A stretch of 9,842 bases of DNA. Origin: CALALP01 sp041855735 (lineage in GTDB: Bacteria; Bacillota; Clostridia; Lachnospirales; Lachnospiraceae). Of the stretch, positions 1-6,766 are shown piece by piece. A program made the position numbers and the translations under genes. The notes beneath the pieces were generated by a model. It saw only the letters and a list, made by a program, of their open reading frames with translations. It searched no databases and was not told where the DNA came from. The stretch is from contig JBHAEV010000094.1 of the NCBI GenBank assembly GCA_041855735.1, positions 1-9,842 on the forward strand, written 5' to 3'. Position 1 is the first letter of the stretch. Every line of letters begins with the position of its first letter.

Positions 1-63
1 AAAATACGGTATGAAAACTATGTGAAATTGTATCAGGAAATCGAGAATGCTCGAAGATATTAG
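1..63 (+). CDS. rsgA: C-terminal end of ribosome small-subunit-dependent GTPase A (partial)
   Basis: The first frame is open from the window edge to a TAG at 61-63 and encodes 20 residues, including RYENYVKLYQEI, ending in ARRY. This resembles the usual C-terminal helix of Firmicute RsgA (a circularly permuted GTPase that helps mature the 30S ribosomal subunit), where an R-Y-x-x-Y-x-K-L-Y-x-E pattern is common. The GTPase and zinc-binding domains lie outside the window, so the call depends on this tail and on gene order: rsgA, rpe and thiN are adjacent in many Firmicutes. The stop codon sits at the start of the rpe ribosome binding site, so translation of the two genes is probably linked. The main uncertainty is the very short visible part. 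Confidence 0.72.
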   Translation, partial: KIRYENYVKLYQEIENARRY

Positions 64-71
64 GAGGCCGT

Positions 72-743
72 ATGATATTATCACCGTCATTGTTATCCTG
101 CGATTTTTATCATGTAAAATCGCAATTGATTTCTTTGTATGAAGCCGGAATCCGAAACTTGCATCTGGATGTTATGGACGGGGCATTTGTTCCGAATATC
201 AGCTTCGGGCCGCCCGTGATTTCGAAAATCAAAAAAGGCTGTGAAAAGGACGGACTGCATTTTCATTTCGATGTCCACCTGATGGTGGAGGAACCGTCAA
301 GATTCATCGCGGATTATGTCAAGGCGGGTGCCGATGGCATTACGGTGCATTTCGAAGCATGCAGACATTTGGATTCCTGTTTGAATATGATCAAAAAAGC
401 CGGACTCCAATGCGGAGTGTCGCTGAATCCGTCCACACCGCTTTGTGTGCTGGAGGAAATTCTTCCGATGGCGGACATGGTGCTGTTGATGAGTGTAAAT
501 CCGGGATTCGGGGGACAAAGCCTGATTCCGTATGTGCTTGAAAAAATCAAAAAACTGGACGAAATCCGCAAAGAAAAGAAGATGACATTTTCCATTCAGG
601 TGGACGGCGGCGTAAATGCCGATACCCTGGAAGCGGTGCTTGCTTCCGGCGTTGACAATATCGTCGCAGGCTCGGCAATTTTTGACGGAAATCTTGCGGA
701 AAATGTGAAAATGTTTCAGGAGAATATGCAGCAAAGGAGATGA
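72..743 (+). CDS. rpe: Ribulose-phosphate 3-epimerase
   Basis: Cytosolic enzyme that interconverts D-ribulose 5-phosphate and D-xylulose 5-phosphate in the pentose phosphate pathway. The 223 residues form the expected single TIM barrel, the family's normal length. Visible signatures are the N-terminal SPSLLSCDF strand, the metal-binding H-x-D of LHLDVMDG (H31, D33), FDVHLMV with H69, the phosphate-loop stretch MSVNPGFGGQ (140-149), the catalytic/metal aspartate in QVDGGV (D178), and the C-terminal GSAIF (200-204). The ATG at 72 follows AGGAGG at 62-67. The gene starts 8 bases after the rsgA stop and ends 3 bases before thiN, so it sits inside an operon. No key residue is missing. Confidence 0.96.
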   Translation: MILSPSLLSCDFYHVKSQLISLYEAGIRNLHLDVMDGAFVPNISFGPPVISKIKKGCEKDGLHFHFDVHLMVEEPSRFIADYVKAGADGITVHFEACRHLDSCLNMIKKAGLQCGVSLNPSTPLCVLEEILPMADMVLLMSVNPGFGGQSLIPYVLEKIKKLDEIRKEKKMTFSIQVDGGVNADTLEAVLASGVDNIVAGSAIFDGNLAENVKMFQENMQQRR

Positions 744-746
744 CGG

Positions 747-1427
747 ATGAAAAAGGCATTTTTGGTGGCCGGCGGAGAGCTGAATACGGACTTTCTCAAG
801 GAATATCTGCAAAATGCAACGCCCTCGGACATCATCATCGCGATTGACGCAGGTTTGCATTATCTGGACAGGATTTCGGTGATTCCGGATCTCATCATCG
901 GCGATTTTGATTCCGTTGAGGAAACGCTTTTGCAAAAGTATTCGCAGGAGAAGGAGATTCCGGTCATCAGGTACGATCCGATCAAGGATGCCACGGATAC
1001 GGAACTTGGAGTTCGTCTGGCACTGCAGCATGATTGCACGGAAGTGGACATTCTGGGAGCATTCGGCGGTCGCATCGACCATATGCTGTCCAATCTCTTT
1101 CTGTGCTGTTTTTCCGAAACGCACAGAATATCGTTATTGAACGAAACCAACCGGATTTACGCGATTCATCCGAATCAAACGGAGCATCGTATCTACAAAG
1201 ACCGGCAATGGGGAAAATACATTTCGTTTTTTCCTTTGACGGGAGAGGTCACCGGCTTAACATTGGAAGGGGTGAAATATCCCCTGTACGATAAGCATTT
1301 GGATCCAAAAAAAGAACCCACGCTGACCGCCGGAAATGAGATTCTGGAGGAATATGCAAGGATTCGTTTTCAAAATGCGCCGCTTCTTGTTGTGGAAAGC
1401 GGTGAGAAAAATAATACAGGAGGGTAG
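747..1427 (+). CDS. thiN: Thiamine pyrophosphokinase
   Basis: Cytosolic kinase that transfers pyrophosphate from ATP to thiamine, giving the cofactor thiamine diphosphate directly from salvaged vitamin. The 226-residue protein has the ordered family motifs: AIDAGLHYL (32-40), PDLIIGDFDS (47-56) with the acidic metal ligands D53 and D55, KDATDTELG (80-88), and LGAFGGRIDHMLSN (103-116), the thiamine/ATP site. The C-terminal half fits the small beta-sandwich thiamine-binding domain. AAGGAG at 733-738 overlaps the end of rpe and supports the ATG at 747. The following gene starts 5 bases after the stop and encodes a vitamin-type ECF S-component, which fits a thiamine salvage pairing. No TPP riboswitch is visible, so the gene appears to be expressed with its housekeeping operon. 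Confidence 0.95.
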   Translation: MKKAFLVAGGELNTDFLKEYLQNATPSDIIIAIDAGLHYLDRISVIPDLIIGDFDSVEETLLQKYSQEKEIPVIRYDPIKDATDTELGVRLALQHDCTEVDILGAFGGRIDHMLSNLFLCCFSETHRISLLNETNRIYAIHPNQTEHRIYKDRQWGKYISFFPLTGEVTGLTLEGVKYPLYDKHLDPKKEPTLTAGNEILEEYARIRFQNAPLLVVESGEKNNTGG

Positions 1428-1432
1428 TCGTA

Positions 1433-2020
1433 TTGAAAAATCATCAGACAACATTAAAAATCGCTTTGACCGGGTTGATGGCTGCACTTTGCTATGTGGC
1501 ATTTGCCAATTTGAAAATCGTCATTCCGCTTCCGAACGGTGACTCGTCGGCATTGCATATCGGAAATGCCATCTGCATCATTGCGGCGCTCATACTCGGC
1601 GGAAAGTACGGCGGGCTGGCGGGAAGCCTGGGCATGACCATCGCGGATCTCGTGGATCCGAGATATGTGACCAGTGCACCGAAAACCTTTGTACTGAAGT
1701 TCTGCATCGGCTTGATTGCCGGCTTTGTGGCACATCAAATCGGACATATCACAAAGACATCGGATCCGAAGAAGTGGATGAAATGGGCAATATTGTCCTC
1801 TACTGCGGCACTTTCTTTTAATGTGGTGATGGATCCTCTGGTCGGGTATATTTACAAACGCTTTGTTCTCGGCGTCAATGCAGAAGTGGCGGATATTCTG
1901 GCAAGATACGAATCACTGACCACATTCGTCAATGCCGTCGTGGGGATTATTTTCGTGACGATTGCTTATATGGCGATCCGACCGGTGCTGGACAAAGCGA
2001 AATTGCAGATTCAAATTTAG
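1433..2020 (+). CDS. ECF transporter S-component (substrate-binding membrane subunit), specificity unproven
   Basis: A 195-residue, strongly hydrophobic protein with about five to six predicted membrane segments. Energy-coupling-factor S-components bind a vitamin or precursor in the membrane and are driven by a shared EcfA/A'/T module, which is not in this window. Seen here: an N-terminal helix with small residues (ALTGLMAALCYVA, 11-23) typical of the surface that contacts EcfT, the HIGNAICIIAALILGGKYGG stretch from residue 42, and the GMTIADLVDPRY loop. This pattern matches the ECF riboflavin-type/DUF1393 S-component family, whose members differ in substrate. Position directly behind thiN suggests thiamine or a thiamine precursor, but that is inference. 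Translation starts at a TTG (1433), supported by CAGGAGGG at 1417-1424 and no nearby in-frame ATG before residue 16. Confidence 0.85.
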   Translation: MKNHQTTLKIALTGLMAALCYVAFANLKIVIPLPNGDSSALHIGNAICIIAALILGGKYGGLAGSLGMTIADLVDPRYVTSAPKTFVLKFCIGLIAGFVAHQIGHITKTSDPKKWMKWAILSSTAALSFNVVMDPLVGYIYKRFVLGVNAEVADILARYESLTTFVNAVVGIIFVTIAYMAIRPVLDKAKLQIQI

Positions 2021-2047
2021 GGAAAGGCTGATTCCGTCAGCACTTCC
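2021..2047 (+). promoter_or_regulatory. Hairpin in the gap between the ECF gene and serS
   Basis: Immediately after the ECF stop codon, GCTGA (2027-2031) and TCAGC (2037-2041) pair around a 5-base loop. GGAA (2021-2024) and TTCC (2044-2047) extend the stem across a 2x2 internal loop. No T-run follows, so it does not look like a full intrinsic terminator. It could slow transcription or stabilise the upstream mRNA. The remaining gap to serS (2048-2115) holds only a weak promoter resemblance (TTGGAA at 2048, no convincing -10) and no T-box. Confidence 0.3.
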
Positions 2048-2115
2048 TTGGAAATGCAATATGGATATTAAGTATGACGGGATCGAAACTGTGAAGAAAA
2101 CAGGAGAGGGAAAGT

Positions 2116-3402
2116 ATGATTGACATCAAATTTTTAAGAGAAAATCCGGAAGCGGTGAAGCAAAATATCCGCAACAAATTTCAGGATCACAAGCTGAATC
2201 TTGTGGATGAGGTGATTGACCTGGACGCGAGAGCGAGAGCCGCACAACAGGAGGCGGATGCGCTTCGCGCCAGGAAAAACAAGATTTCCAAAGAAATCGG
2301 TGCGTTGATGGCAAAGGGGCAAAAAGAAGAGGCGGAGAGAGTAAAGTCGGAAGTTGCCGGCATATCAAAGAGAATTGCGGAGCTGGAGCCGATGGAGGCA
2401 CAACTTGCCGAGCAAATCAAGAACATCATGATGGTGATCCCGAATATCATCGATGAAACGGTTCCGATCGGCAAGGATGACAGCGAAAATGTCGTGCTTG
2501 AAGTATTCGGCGAGCCGATCGTTCCGGATATGGAGATTCCGTATCACACGGAGATTATGGAACGTCTGAACGGAATCGATCTGGACAGTGCAAGAAAGGT
2601 GGCAGGCAACGGATTCTATTATCTCACGGGAGATATTGCCAGGCTGCATTCTGCCGTGATTTCCTATGCCAGGGATTTTATGATTGAAAGAGGGTTTACC
2701 TACTGCATTCCACCGTACATGATTCGCTCCGAAGTGGTGACGGGAGTGATGTCCTTTGCGGAAATGGAAGCCATGATGTACAAAATCGAGGGAGAGGATC
2801 TGTATCTGATCGGCACCTCCGAGCATTCCATGATCGGGAAGTTTATCGATACCCTGAATGACGAAGAAACGCTGCCGCAGACATTGACCTCGTATTCTCC
2901 GTGCTTTCGAAAGGAAAAGGGTGCGCACGGCATCGAAGAAAGAGGGGTGTACCGGATCCATCAATTCGAAAAACAGGAGATGATCGTGGTCTGCAAGCCG
3001 GAGGATTCAAAGAAATACTACGACATACTTTGGAAAAATACCGTCGATCTGTTTTGCAGTCTGGACATTCCGGTGAGGACGTTGGAATGCTGCAGCGGCG
3101 ATCTGGCGGATTTGAAGGTGAAGTCCTGCGATGTGGAGGCATGGTCTCCAAGACAGAAGAAGTATTTTGAAGTGGGAAGCTGTTCCAATCTTTCCGATGC
3201 GCAGGCGAGAAGACTTCGCATTCGCGTCAAAGACAGGGACGGAAACAAGTATTTTGCCCATACGCTCAACAATACCGTGGTGGCGCCACCGCGGATGCTG
3301 ATCGCATTCCTTGAGAACAATCTCAATGCGGACGGAAGCGTTCGGATTCCGACGGCTCTTCGGCCGTATATGGGCGGTAAGGATGTGATACGCGGGTGCT
3401 GA
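2116..3402 (+). CDS. serS: Seryl-tRNA synthetase
   Basis: Class II aminoacyl-tRNA synthetase that charges tRNA-Ser (and tRNA-Sec where present) with serine in the cytosol. At 428 residues it has normal length. Residues 1 to about 105 form the tRNA-binding arm: a start of MIDIKFLRENPEAVKQNI followed by a charged, alanine-rich antiparallel coiled coil. The catalytic domain shows the TSEHSMIG serine-site region, motif 2 as FRKEKGAHG through RIHQFEKQE (264-288), and motif 3 as TLNNTVVAPPRMLIAFLENN (383-402) with the ATP-binding arginine R393. The reading GxFRxE...HQFxKxE is conserved, but motif 3 has APPR where E. coli-type enzymes have AVGR. I have seen similar forms as normal in Clostridia. GGAGAGGG at 2103-2110 supports the ATG. 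The last 7 bases overlap the next ORF. No serine T-box leader is visible upstream. Confidence 0.96.
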   Translation: MIDIKFLRENPEAVKQNIRNKFQDHKLNLVDEVIDLDARARAAQQEADALRARKNKISKEIGALMAKGQKEEAERVKSEVAGISKRIAELEPMEAQLAEQIKNIMMVIPNIIDETVPIGKDDSENVVLEVFGEPIVPDMEIPYHTEIMERLNGIDLDSARKVAGNGFYYLTGDIARLHSAVISYARDFMIERGFTYCIPPYMIRSEVVTGVMSFAEMEAMMYKIEGEDLYLIGTSEHSMIGKFIDTLNDEETLPQTLTSYSPCFRKEKGAHGIEERGVYRIHQFEKQEMIVVCKPEDSKKYYDILWKNTVDLFCSLDIPVRTLECCSGDLADLKVKSCDVEAWSPRQKKYFEVGSCSNLSDAQARRLRIRVKDRDGNKYFAHTLNNTVVAPPRMLIAFLENNLNADGSVRIPTALRPYMGGKDVIRGC

Positions 3403-3701
3403 AACGAAGCGATATACTGAGTTTGAATTACTATAATTTCGCGCAGCCGTTTTTCGGCAGCAACCGAGGGATTCGCTTTCGAATTGCCAGAGAGCCGCTG
3501 GTGCATTACCAATGGGGGGATAAGGAACTTTTGAAAATCCCTCCGGTTTTGTCCGTGATTCTCTGGAAAGAACCGTTTTGTTTTGAAAAAACGCCGGAAG
3601 AGGAGAAAGTCATCAGGAATTTTGCATTCAGTGAAGAGGGAATGACAGAGGCGGTGGAGTGGATCAACGGTTTTTCCGAAAATGACACAAACGGGGAATG
3701 A
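3396..3701 (+). CDS. Small conserved-looking protein of unknown function, overlapping serS
   Basis: A 101-residue ORF starting at a GTG that overlaps the serS end by 7 bases, so translation probably restarts from terminating ribosomes; the only ribosome-binding-like sequence is a weak TAAGGA about 14 bases upstream. The protein opens with MLKRSDILSLNYYNF, has a central strand-rich part (RFRIAREP, PPVLSVILWKEPFCFEKTPEEE) and an acidic end with EEGMTEAVEWINGF. It has no signal peptide, membrane segment or catalytic motif that I recognise. The layout resembles small cytosolic proteins of about 90-100 residues that I recall from Lachnospiraceae genomes without a known function. It is the last gene before the 3731-3768 hairpin, and its base and amino acid use looks coding. 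The start could be a later TTG, but the N-terminal sequence supports this one. Confidence 0.75.
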   Translation: MLKRSDILSLNYYNFAQPFFGSNRGIRFRIAREPLVHYQWGDKELLKIPPVLSVILWKEPFCFEKTPEEEKVIRNFAFSEEGMTEAVEWINGFSENDTNGE

Positions 3702-3730
3702 GAATCGTATGATATCGGGAAACACGGAAG

Positions 3731-3770
3731 AACAGCGGATGCCCGGCTTTTGCCGGATATCCGCTGTTTT
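3731..3770. terminator. Rho-independent terminator between convergent gene blocks
   Basis: AACAGCGGAT (3731-3740) is the perfect reverse complement of ATCCGCTGTT (3759-3768), and inside it CCGGC (3743-3747) pairs with GCCGG (3752-3756) around a TTTT loop. On the + strand the stem runs into TTTT (3767-3770), a short U-tract, ending the serS transcript. On the - strand the tail is T-rich but interrupted, so it may also stop the glgC-glgD transcript that ends at 3802. Placement exactly between two convergent genes supports a shared terminator. Confidence 0.8.
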
Positions 3771-3801
3771 GTATACGCCGCATCGTAAGGGAAATGACCG
3801 G

Positions 3802-4917
3802 TTAAACCTTGTCATTCCTTCGGATATAACCGATGCATCCGTCCTCCGCGATGATGTCTTTCACTTTCGTAATGGATACATGTTTGTCGACCACATGGTT
3901 CTTGACATGCACGCCGGCACCGACATAGGTGCTGGAAAGAATCACGCTGTTTTCGATCACGGCGCCTTCCTCGATGGTACATTCACGTCCGATCACGGAA
4001 TTGATGATGGTTCCCATAATCTTGCAGCCGTTGGAAATGACCGAAGAACTGACCTTGGAGCCTTTGTAATATCTGGTCGGACAGGAGTTGTTGGTTCTTG
4101 TGTAGAACTGCCAGTCCTTGGTAAACAGATCCTTGGCATGACCGCTGTTGATCAGATTCAGATTGGCGTCATAGTAGGATTTGAAATCCGTGATCGCCGT
4201 AAAATATCCCTTGTGCGGGATGCAGCGGATGTCCAGATCCGCCGCGCTGTCATCCACGATGTTGATGAAATTGTACAAGGAGGAGGTGGCATAGGCTTTC
4301 TTCACCAGTTCGATAAACAGCTTCCTGCTCAACACATAGGTTTCCATAAAGATGTTCTGATTTTTGGCGGTGGCACGGTTCTTTTCAATCTTTTCCAGAC
4401 CCTTCTGGCGATTGAAAACCAGAGTGTTGCAATTGAAGAAGGCTTCTTTTGCGTTGTCCACCGAGTGATAGAGCAGGGAAATGTCGGCGCCGCTCTCAAT
4501 GTGTTTTTCGAGAAGACTGCGATAATCCTGCTTGAAAATCATATAACTCGGCGTGATGATGACATACTCCTGCTTCATCATCTCGTAATCATCGATATTG
4601 TCAAGATAATTGATAATATCCGTATTGTACAGATCGTGATTGTTGCCGCTCAGTCCGATCAGAAGCTGAATCTTTCCGGTTTTGGAGTTGATATTGTACT
4701 GGCGGCCGGTGCCGATATGCTGCACAAGGGTGTTCGGCTTGCGCTTGATATATACCTGAATCTGCTCGATTCCGGAATTGCTCAGATTGGAAATCGGGAA
4801 ATCAATGGTGCGATATCTTCCCATGCAGGAAAATGCGCCGGAGGTGCGATGGTCTTCCATGCCATCGACCCAGAAATGACTGTTGGACGGTTGAATGATT
4901 CCTAATGCACTTACCAT
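3802..4917 (-). CDS. glgD: Glucose-1-phosphate adenylyltransferase-like subunit GlgD
   Basis: Partner subunit of ADP-glucose pyrophosphorylase in Firmicute glycogen synthesis. In characterised systems GlgD alone has little or no activity and raises the activity of GlgC in a GlgC/GlgD complex. The 371 residues show a degenerate nucleotidyltransferase domain: the GGxGxRL nucleotide loop is absent, replaced by an N-terminal VSALGIIQPSNSHFW stretch, while GRYRTIDFPISNLSNSGI (33-50) keeps the fold's next motif. The region equivalent to the catalytic SGDH reads ITPSYMIFK, so the catalytic aspartate is missing. The C-terminal third (from about VSSSVISNGCKIMG) is a left-handed beta-helix of hexapeptide repeats. 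AAGGGAGAAG precedes the ATG and the start lies one base after the glgC stop, so the two are co-translated. Function as a regulatory subunit is family knowledge. Confidence 0.93.
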   Translation of the reverse strand: MVSALGIIQPSNSHFWVDGMEDHRTSGAFSCMGRYRTIDFPISNLSNSGIEQIQVYIKRKPNTLVQHIGTGRQYNINSKTGKIQLLIGLSGNNHDLYNTDIINYLDNIDDYEMMKQEYVIITPSYMIFKQDYRSLLEKHIESGADISLLYHSVDNAKEAFFNCNTLVFNRQKGLEKIEKNRATAKNQNIFMETYVLSRKLFIELVKKAYATSSLYNFINIVDDSAADLDIRCIPHKGYFTAITDFKSYYDANLNLINSGHAKDLFTKDWQFYTRTNNSCPTRYYKGSKVSSSVISNGCKIMGTIINSVIGRECTIEEGAVIENSVILSSTYVGAGVHVKNHVVDKHVSITKVKDIIAEDGCIGYIRRNDKV

Positions 4918-4918
4918 A

Positions 4919-6079
4919 TTATTCTTCTCCCTTCAGATTCTTGGCTATCAATTGGATGTCTTCGGAATCGGAGGAGCCGACCACCTGATTCTTGCCGATC
5001 ACCGTATCATCCGCAAGTACGACACGGGAAACCACCGCACCTTCCTCCACTCTGGAATACGGCATCAAAACGCTGTCCTTTACCACGGCGCCCTTTTCCA
5101 CGGTAACTCCGGAGAAAATCACGGAGTTCGACACCTTTCCGTAAATCGATGCGCCCTGTGTAATATAACAATTGTCGATCTCCGCATCTTCGCCGATATA
5201 CTGCGGAAGCACATTGATATCCTCGGTGTAGATGTTCCAGGTACGGTCATTGAGATTCAAAGAGGTACGCTCTCCCTGCTTGTCGCCCAGAAGATCCATA
5301 TTCGCTTCCCACAGAGAGTCGATCGTGCCGACATCCTTCCAATATCCCTCATAGCGATATGCCATCAGACGCTTGCCCTCCGCCACCATCGTCGGGATGA
5401 TGTTCTTGCCGAAGTCATGCTGGGTTTCGCTGTCCGAAAGCCGGTCGTCCGCCTTGAGTACGCGCTTTAAATACTTCCAGTTGAAAATATAGATGCCCAT
5501 GCTGGCAAGAGTGGACTTCGGCTCGGCGGGCTTTTCCTCAAACTCATAGATGCTCATGTCCTCGTTGACATTCATAATCCCGAAACGGGTCGCCTCTTTC
5601 CGGGTTACATTGATCACGGCAATCGTCGCATCGGCATTGTGCTCCTTGTGGTACTTGAGCATCTTCGCGTAATTCATCTTATAAATATGGTCACCGGAGA
5701 GAATCAGTACATACTCCGGATCATAATTGTCGATAAAGTCGATGTTCTGCGTGATGGCATCCGCCGTGCCGCGGTACTCGCTGACATTCTTCTTCTCGAT
5801 CGTCTCTCTCGGAGGCAGAACGAAAACACCGCTGTCCTTTGCATCCAAACCCCATCTGCCTCCGGCAGCCACATAGCTGTTGAGCAGTACGGACTCATAC
5901 TGCGTCAATACTCCGACCACATCAATGCCGCTGTTGGCACAATTGCTCAGGGGAAAGTCGATAATCTTGTACTTGCCGCCGAAAGCCACGGCAGGTTTGG
6001 CAACTTTGCTGGTCAGCTCATTGAGTCTTTGACCTCTGCCGCCCGCCAGAATCATAGCGATCATGCTATCTTTCTTCAT
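4919..6079 (-). CDS. glgC: Glucose-1-phosphate adenylyltransferase (ADP-glucose pyrophosphorylase), catalytic subunit
   Basis: Makes ADP-glucose from ATP and glucose 1-phosphate, the committed step of bacterial glycogen synthesis. With the start used here it has 386 residues. Visible motifs: the nucleotide loop AMILAGGRGQRL followed by KPAVAFGGKYKIIDFPLSN, then YRGTADAI, the catalytic LSGDHIYKM, the glucose-1-phosphate site FEEKP, and SMGIYIF. The C-terminal part is a left-handed beta-helix (NCYITQGASIYGKVSNSVIF and following). The frame stays open to an ATG at 6127, but I chose the ATG at 6079. Its product begins MKKDSMIAMILAGG, the family's normal start, and it has GAGAGGA six bases upstream. 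The extra 16 residues would cover that ribosome binding site. No branching enzyme, synthase or phosphorylase gene is present in the window. Confidence 0.95.
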   Translation of the reverse strand: MKKDSMIAMILAGGRGQRLNELTSKVAKPAVAFGGKYKIIDFPLSNCANSGIDVVGVLTQYESVLLNSYVAAGGRWGLDAKDSGVFVLPPRETIEKKNVSEYRGTADAITQNIDFIDNYDPEYVLILSGDHIYKMNYAKMLKYHKEHNADATIAVINVTRKEATRFGIMNVNEDMSIYEFEEKPAEPKSTLASMGIYIFNWKYLKRVLKADDRLSDSETQHDFGKNIIPTMVAEGKRLMAYRYEGYWKDVGTIDSLWEANMDLLGDKQGERTSLNLNDRTWNIYTEDINVLPQYIGEDAEIDNCYITQGASIYGKVSNSVIFSGVTVEKGAVVKDSVLMPYSRVEEGAVVSRVVLADDTVIGKNQVVGSSDSEDIQLIAKNLKGEE

Positions 6080-6113
6080 ACCATGTCCTCTCTGATAAAA
6101 AATTTGTATAAGT

Positions 6114-6126
6114 TGGAAATATTCCA
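6114..6126. promoter_or_regulatory. Short inverted repeat in the glgC leader, possible operator
   Basis: TGGAA (6114-6118) and TTCCA (6122-6126) are perfect inverted repeats around ATA. The element lies between the proposed glgC -10 box and the glgC ribosome binding site, a place where a repressor could act. It is short and AT-rich, so chance is possible. Confidence 0.25.
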
Positions 6127-6143
6127 TCCATAGACATATTAGT

Positions 6144-6172
6144 ATTATACAATGAATTTACAATATTTACCA
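6144..6172 (-). promoter_or_regulatory. Candidate sigma-A promoter for glgC-glgD
   Basis: On the - strand a perfect TATAAT (6144-6149 on the + strand coordinates) is preceded by TG and, 17 bases further upstream, by TGGTAA (6167-6172), a weak -35 with few matches to TTGACA. Transcription would start near 6137, leaving an untranslated leader of about 58 bases before the glgC ATG. The strong -10 and position support it, while the weak -35 lowers confidence. Confidence 0.5.
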
Positions 6173-6179
6173 GTCTTTT

Positions 6180-6549
6180 CCATAATATTTTGGTGGATTT
6201 TTGGAGATATTTACAAATGGAGCCATTTTTCCATGTAAAATAATCAATCCGTCGAAAGGAATTCGGGTAATGAAAAGCAATGCTTTCTCATGATATTATT
6301 CCGCCAATGTTAACAATAATAAGTATTTTATGAAGCGTGTTTAAGAATTTCCGAAATGTTCAATAAAGTTTAAAAACGAAGAGAAAAAATTGTGAATATC
6401 AACAAATGATATTCGGTTTTGAAAAGAAAAACCGAAATAATGCTAATATAATCAAAGAAAACTTATGGTTTATTTACGAATCGGAAATGGCAGAAGAGAA
6501 AAAGAGCAAAGAAATCTGTATGATAGAAAAAAAAAACATAGATAAAGTA
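6180..6549. other. AT-rich intergenic region without a convincing gene
   Basis: This part of the gap between divergent glgC and the surface-protein locus is much more AT-rich than the flanking genes. A 66-codon frame at 6406-6606 has no ribosome binding site and homopolymer-rich lysine/asparagine/isoleucine content, so I do not call it a gene. The main structure is a pair of overlapping inverted repeats at 6394-6436 listed separately. An 8-base palindrome TGTTAACA lies at 6308-6315. I see no RNA gene or known riboswitch. Confidence 0.6.
6394..6436 (+). repeat. Two overlapping, mutually exclusive inverted repeats
   Basis: GAATATCA (6394-6401) and TGATATTC (6407-6414) form a perfect 8-base inverted repeat with a 5-base loop. 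TTCGGTTTT (6412-6420) and AAAACCGAA (6428-6436) form a perfect 9-base inverted repeat with a 7-base loop. The two share TTC at 6412-6414, so an RNA could form only one fully at a time. Neither stem is followed by a T-run on the + strand. As DNA they could instead be binding sites for a dimeric regulator. Confidence 0.45.
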
Positions 6550-6578
6550 TTGCTTTTAGCATTCCATAAGAGTATACT
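6550..6578 (+). promoter_or_regulatory. Candidate promoter for the surface-protein locus
   Basis: TTGCTT (6550-6555) and TATACT (6573-6578) are separated by exactly 17 bases. The -10 has five of six consensus matches and the -35 only three. Transcription starting near 6585 would give a leader of about 190 bases before the 21-codon ORF at 6776. Other AT-rich matches exist in this gap (for example a TATAAT at 6447-6452 without a suitable -35), so the assignment is tentative. Confidence 0.35.
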
Positions 6579-6644
6579 TATCATAAGTTTATTAGAATTT
6601 TATTAATTTGGAATGTGGTCTGCCGAAATTGTCTATTATTTAAA

Positions 6645-6766
6645 GAGCGAGCGGAAGACTTTTTTGAATATTTCCGGATTGATAAAAGACTTTGCGTTGC
6701 TTGCCAAAAGCTGACTTCCGGTTTCGCACAGTTTCTAATTAACCGGGCTTGGCTCGAAAAAGGAGG
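6645..6766 (+). promoter_or_regulatory. Possible structured mRNA leader upstream of the leader ORF
   Basis: Within the proposed untranslated leader, CGGAAG (6652-6657) can pair with CTTCCG (6715-6720), and the competing pair CCGGA (6674-6678) with TCCGG (6717-6721) uses some of the same bases. CGAGC (6648-6652) can pair with GCTCG (6752-6756), which lies just before the ribosome binding site AAGGAGG (6760-6766). The region is more GC-rich than the upstream gap. I could not match it to a known riboswitch family, so a regulatory role is only a suggestion. Confidence 0.3.

Noticed and set aside
51..70. A 13-base string GATATTAGGAGGC shared by the rpe and 8496-gene ribosome binding regions
   Set aside because: Most of it is the Shine-Dalgarno sequence with AT-rich flank, and in rpe part of it encodes the rsgA end. 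Chance similarity is sufficient.
297..1124. A 275-codon - strand open frame crossing rpe and thiN
   Set aside because: Same register effect over two strongly supported genes, with histidine/arginine-rich shadow-like composition.
2048..2115. A T-box or other tRNA-responsive leader for serS
   Set aside because: The gap is only 95 bases and has neither the T-box core sequence nor a terminator with a U-tract.
3682..4905. A 407-codon + strand open frame opposite glgD
   Set aside because: It is in exact codon register with glgD on the other strand, so its lack of stops follows from glgD using few TTA, CTA and TCA codons. The product has no recognisable domain, while glgD is clear.
4895..5470. A 191-codon + strand open frame opposite glgC
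   Set aside because: An antisense shadow of the well-supported glgC, without a ribosome binding site or recognisable domain.
6406..6606. A 66-codon + strand frame in the AT-rich gap
   Set aside because: No ribosome binding site, its start lies inside an inverted repeat, and its composition reflects AT-rich DNA. The candidate promoter also lies within it.
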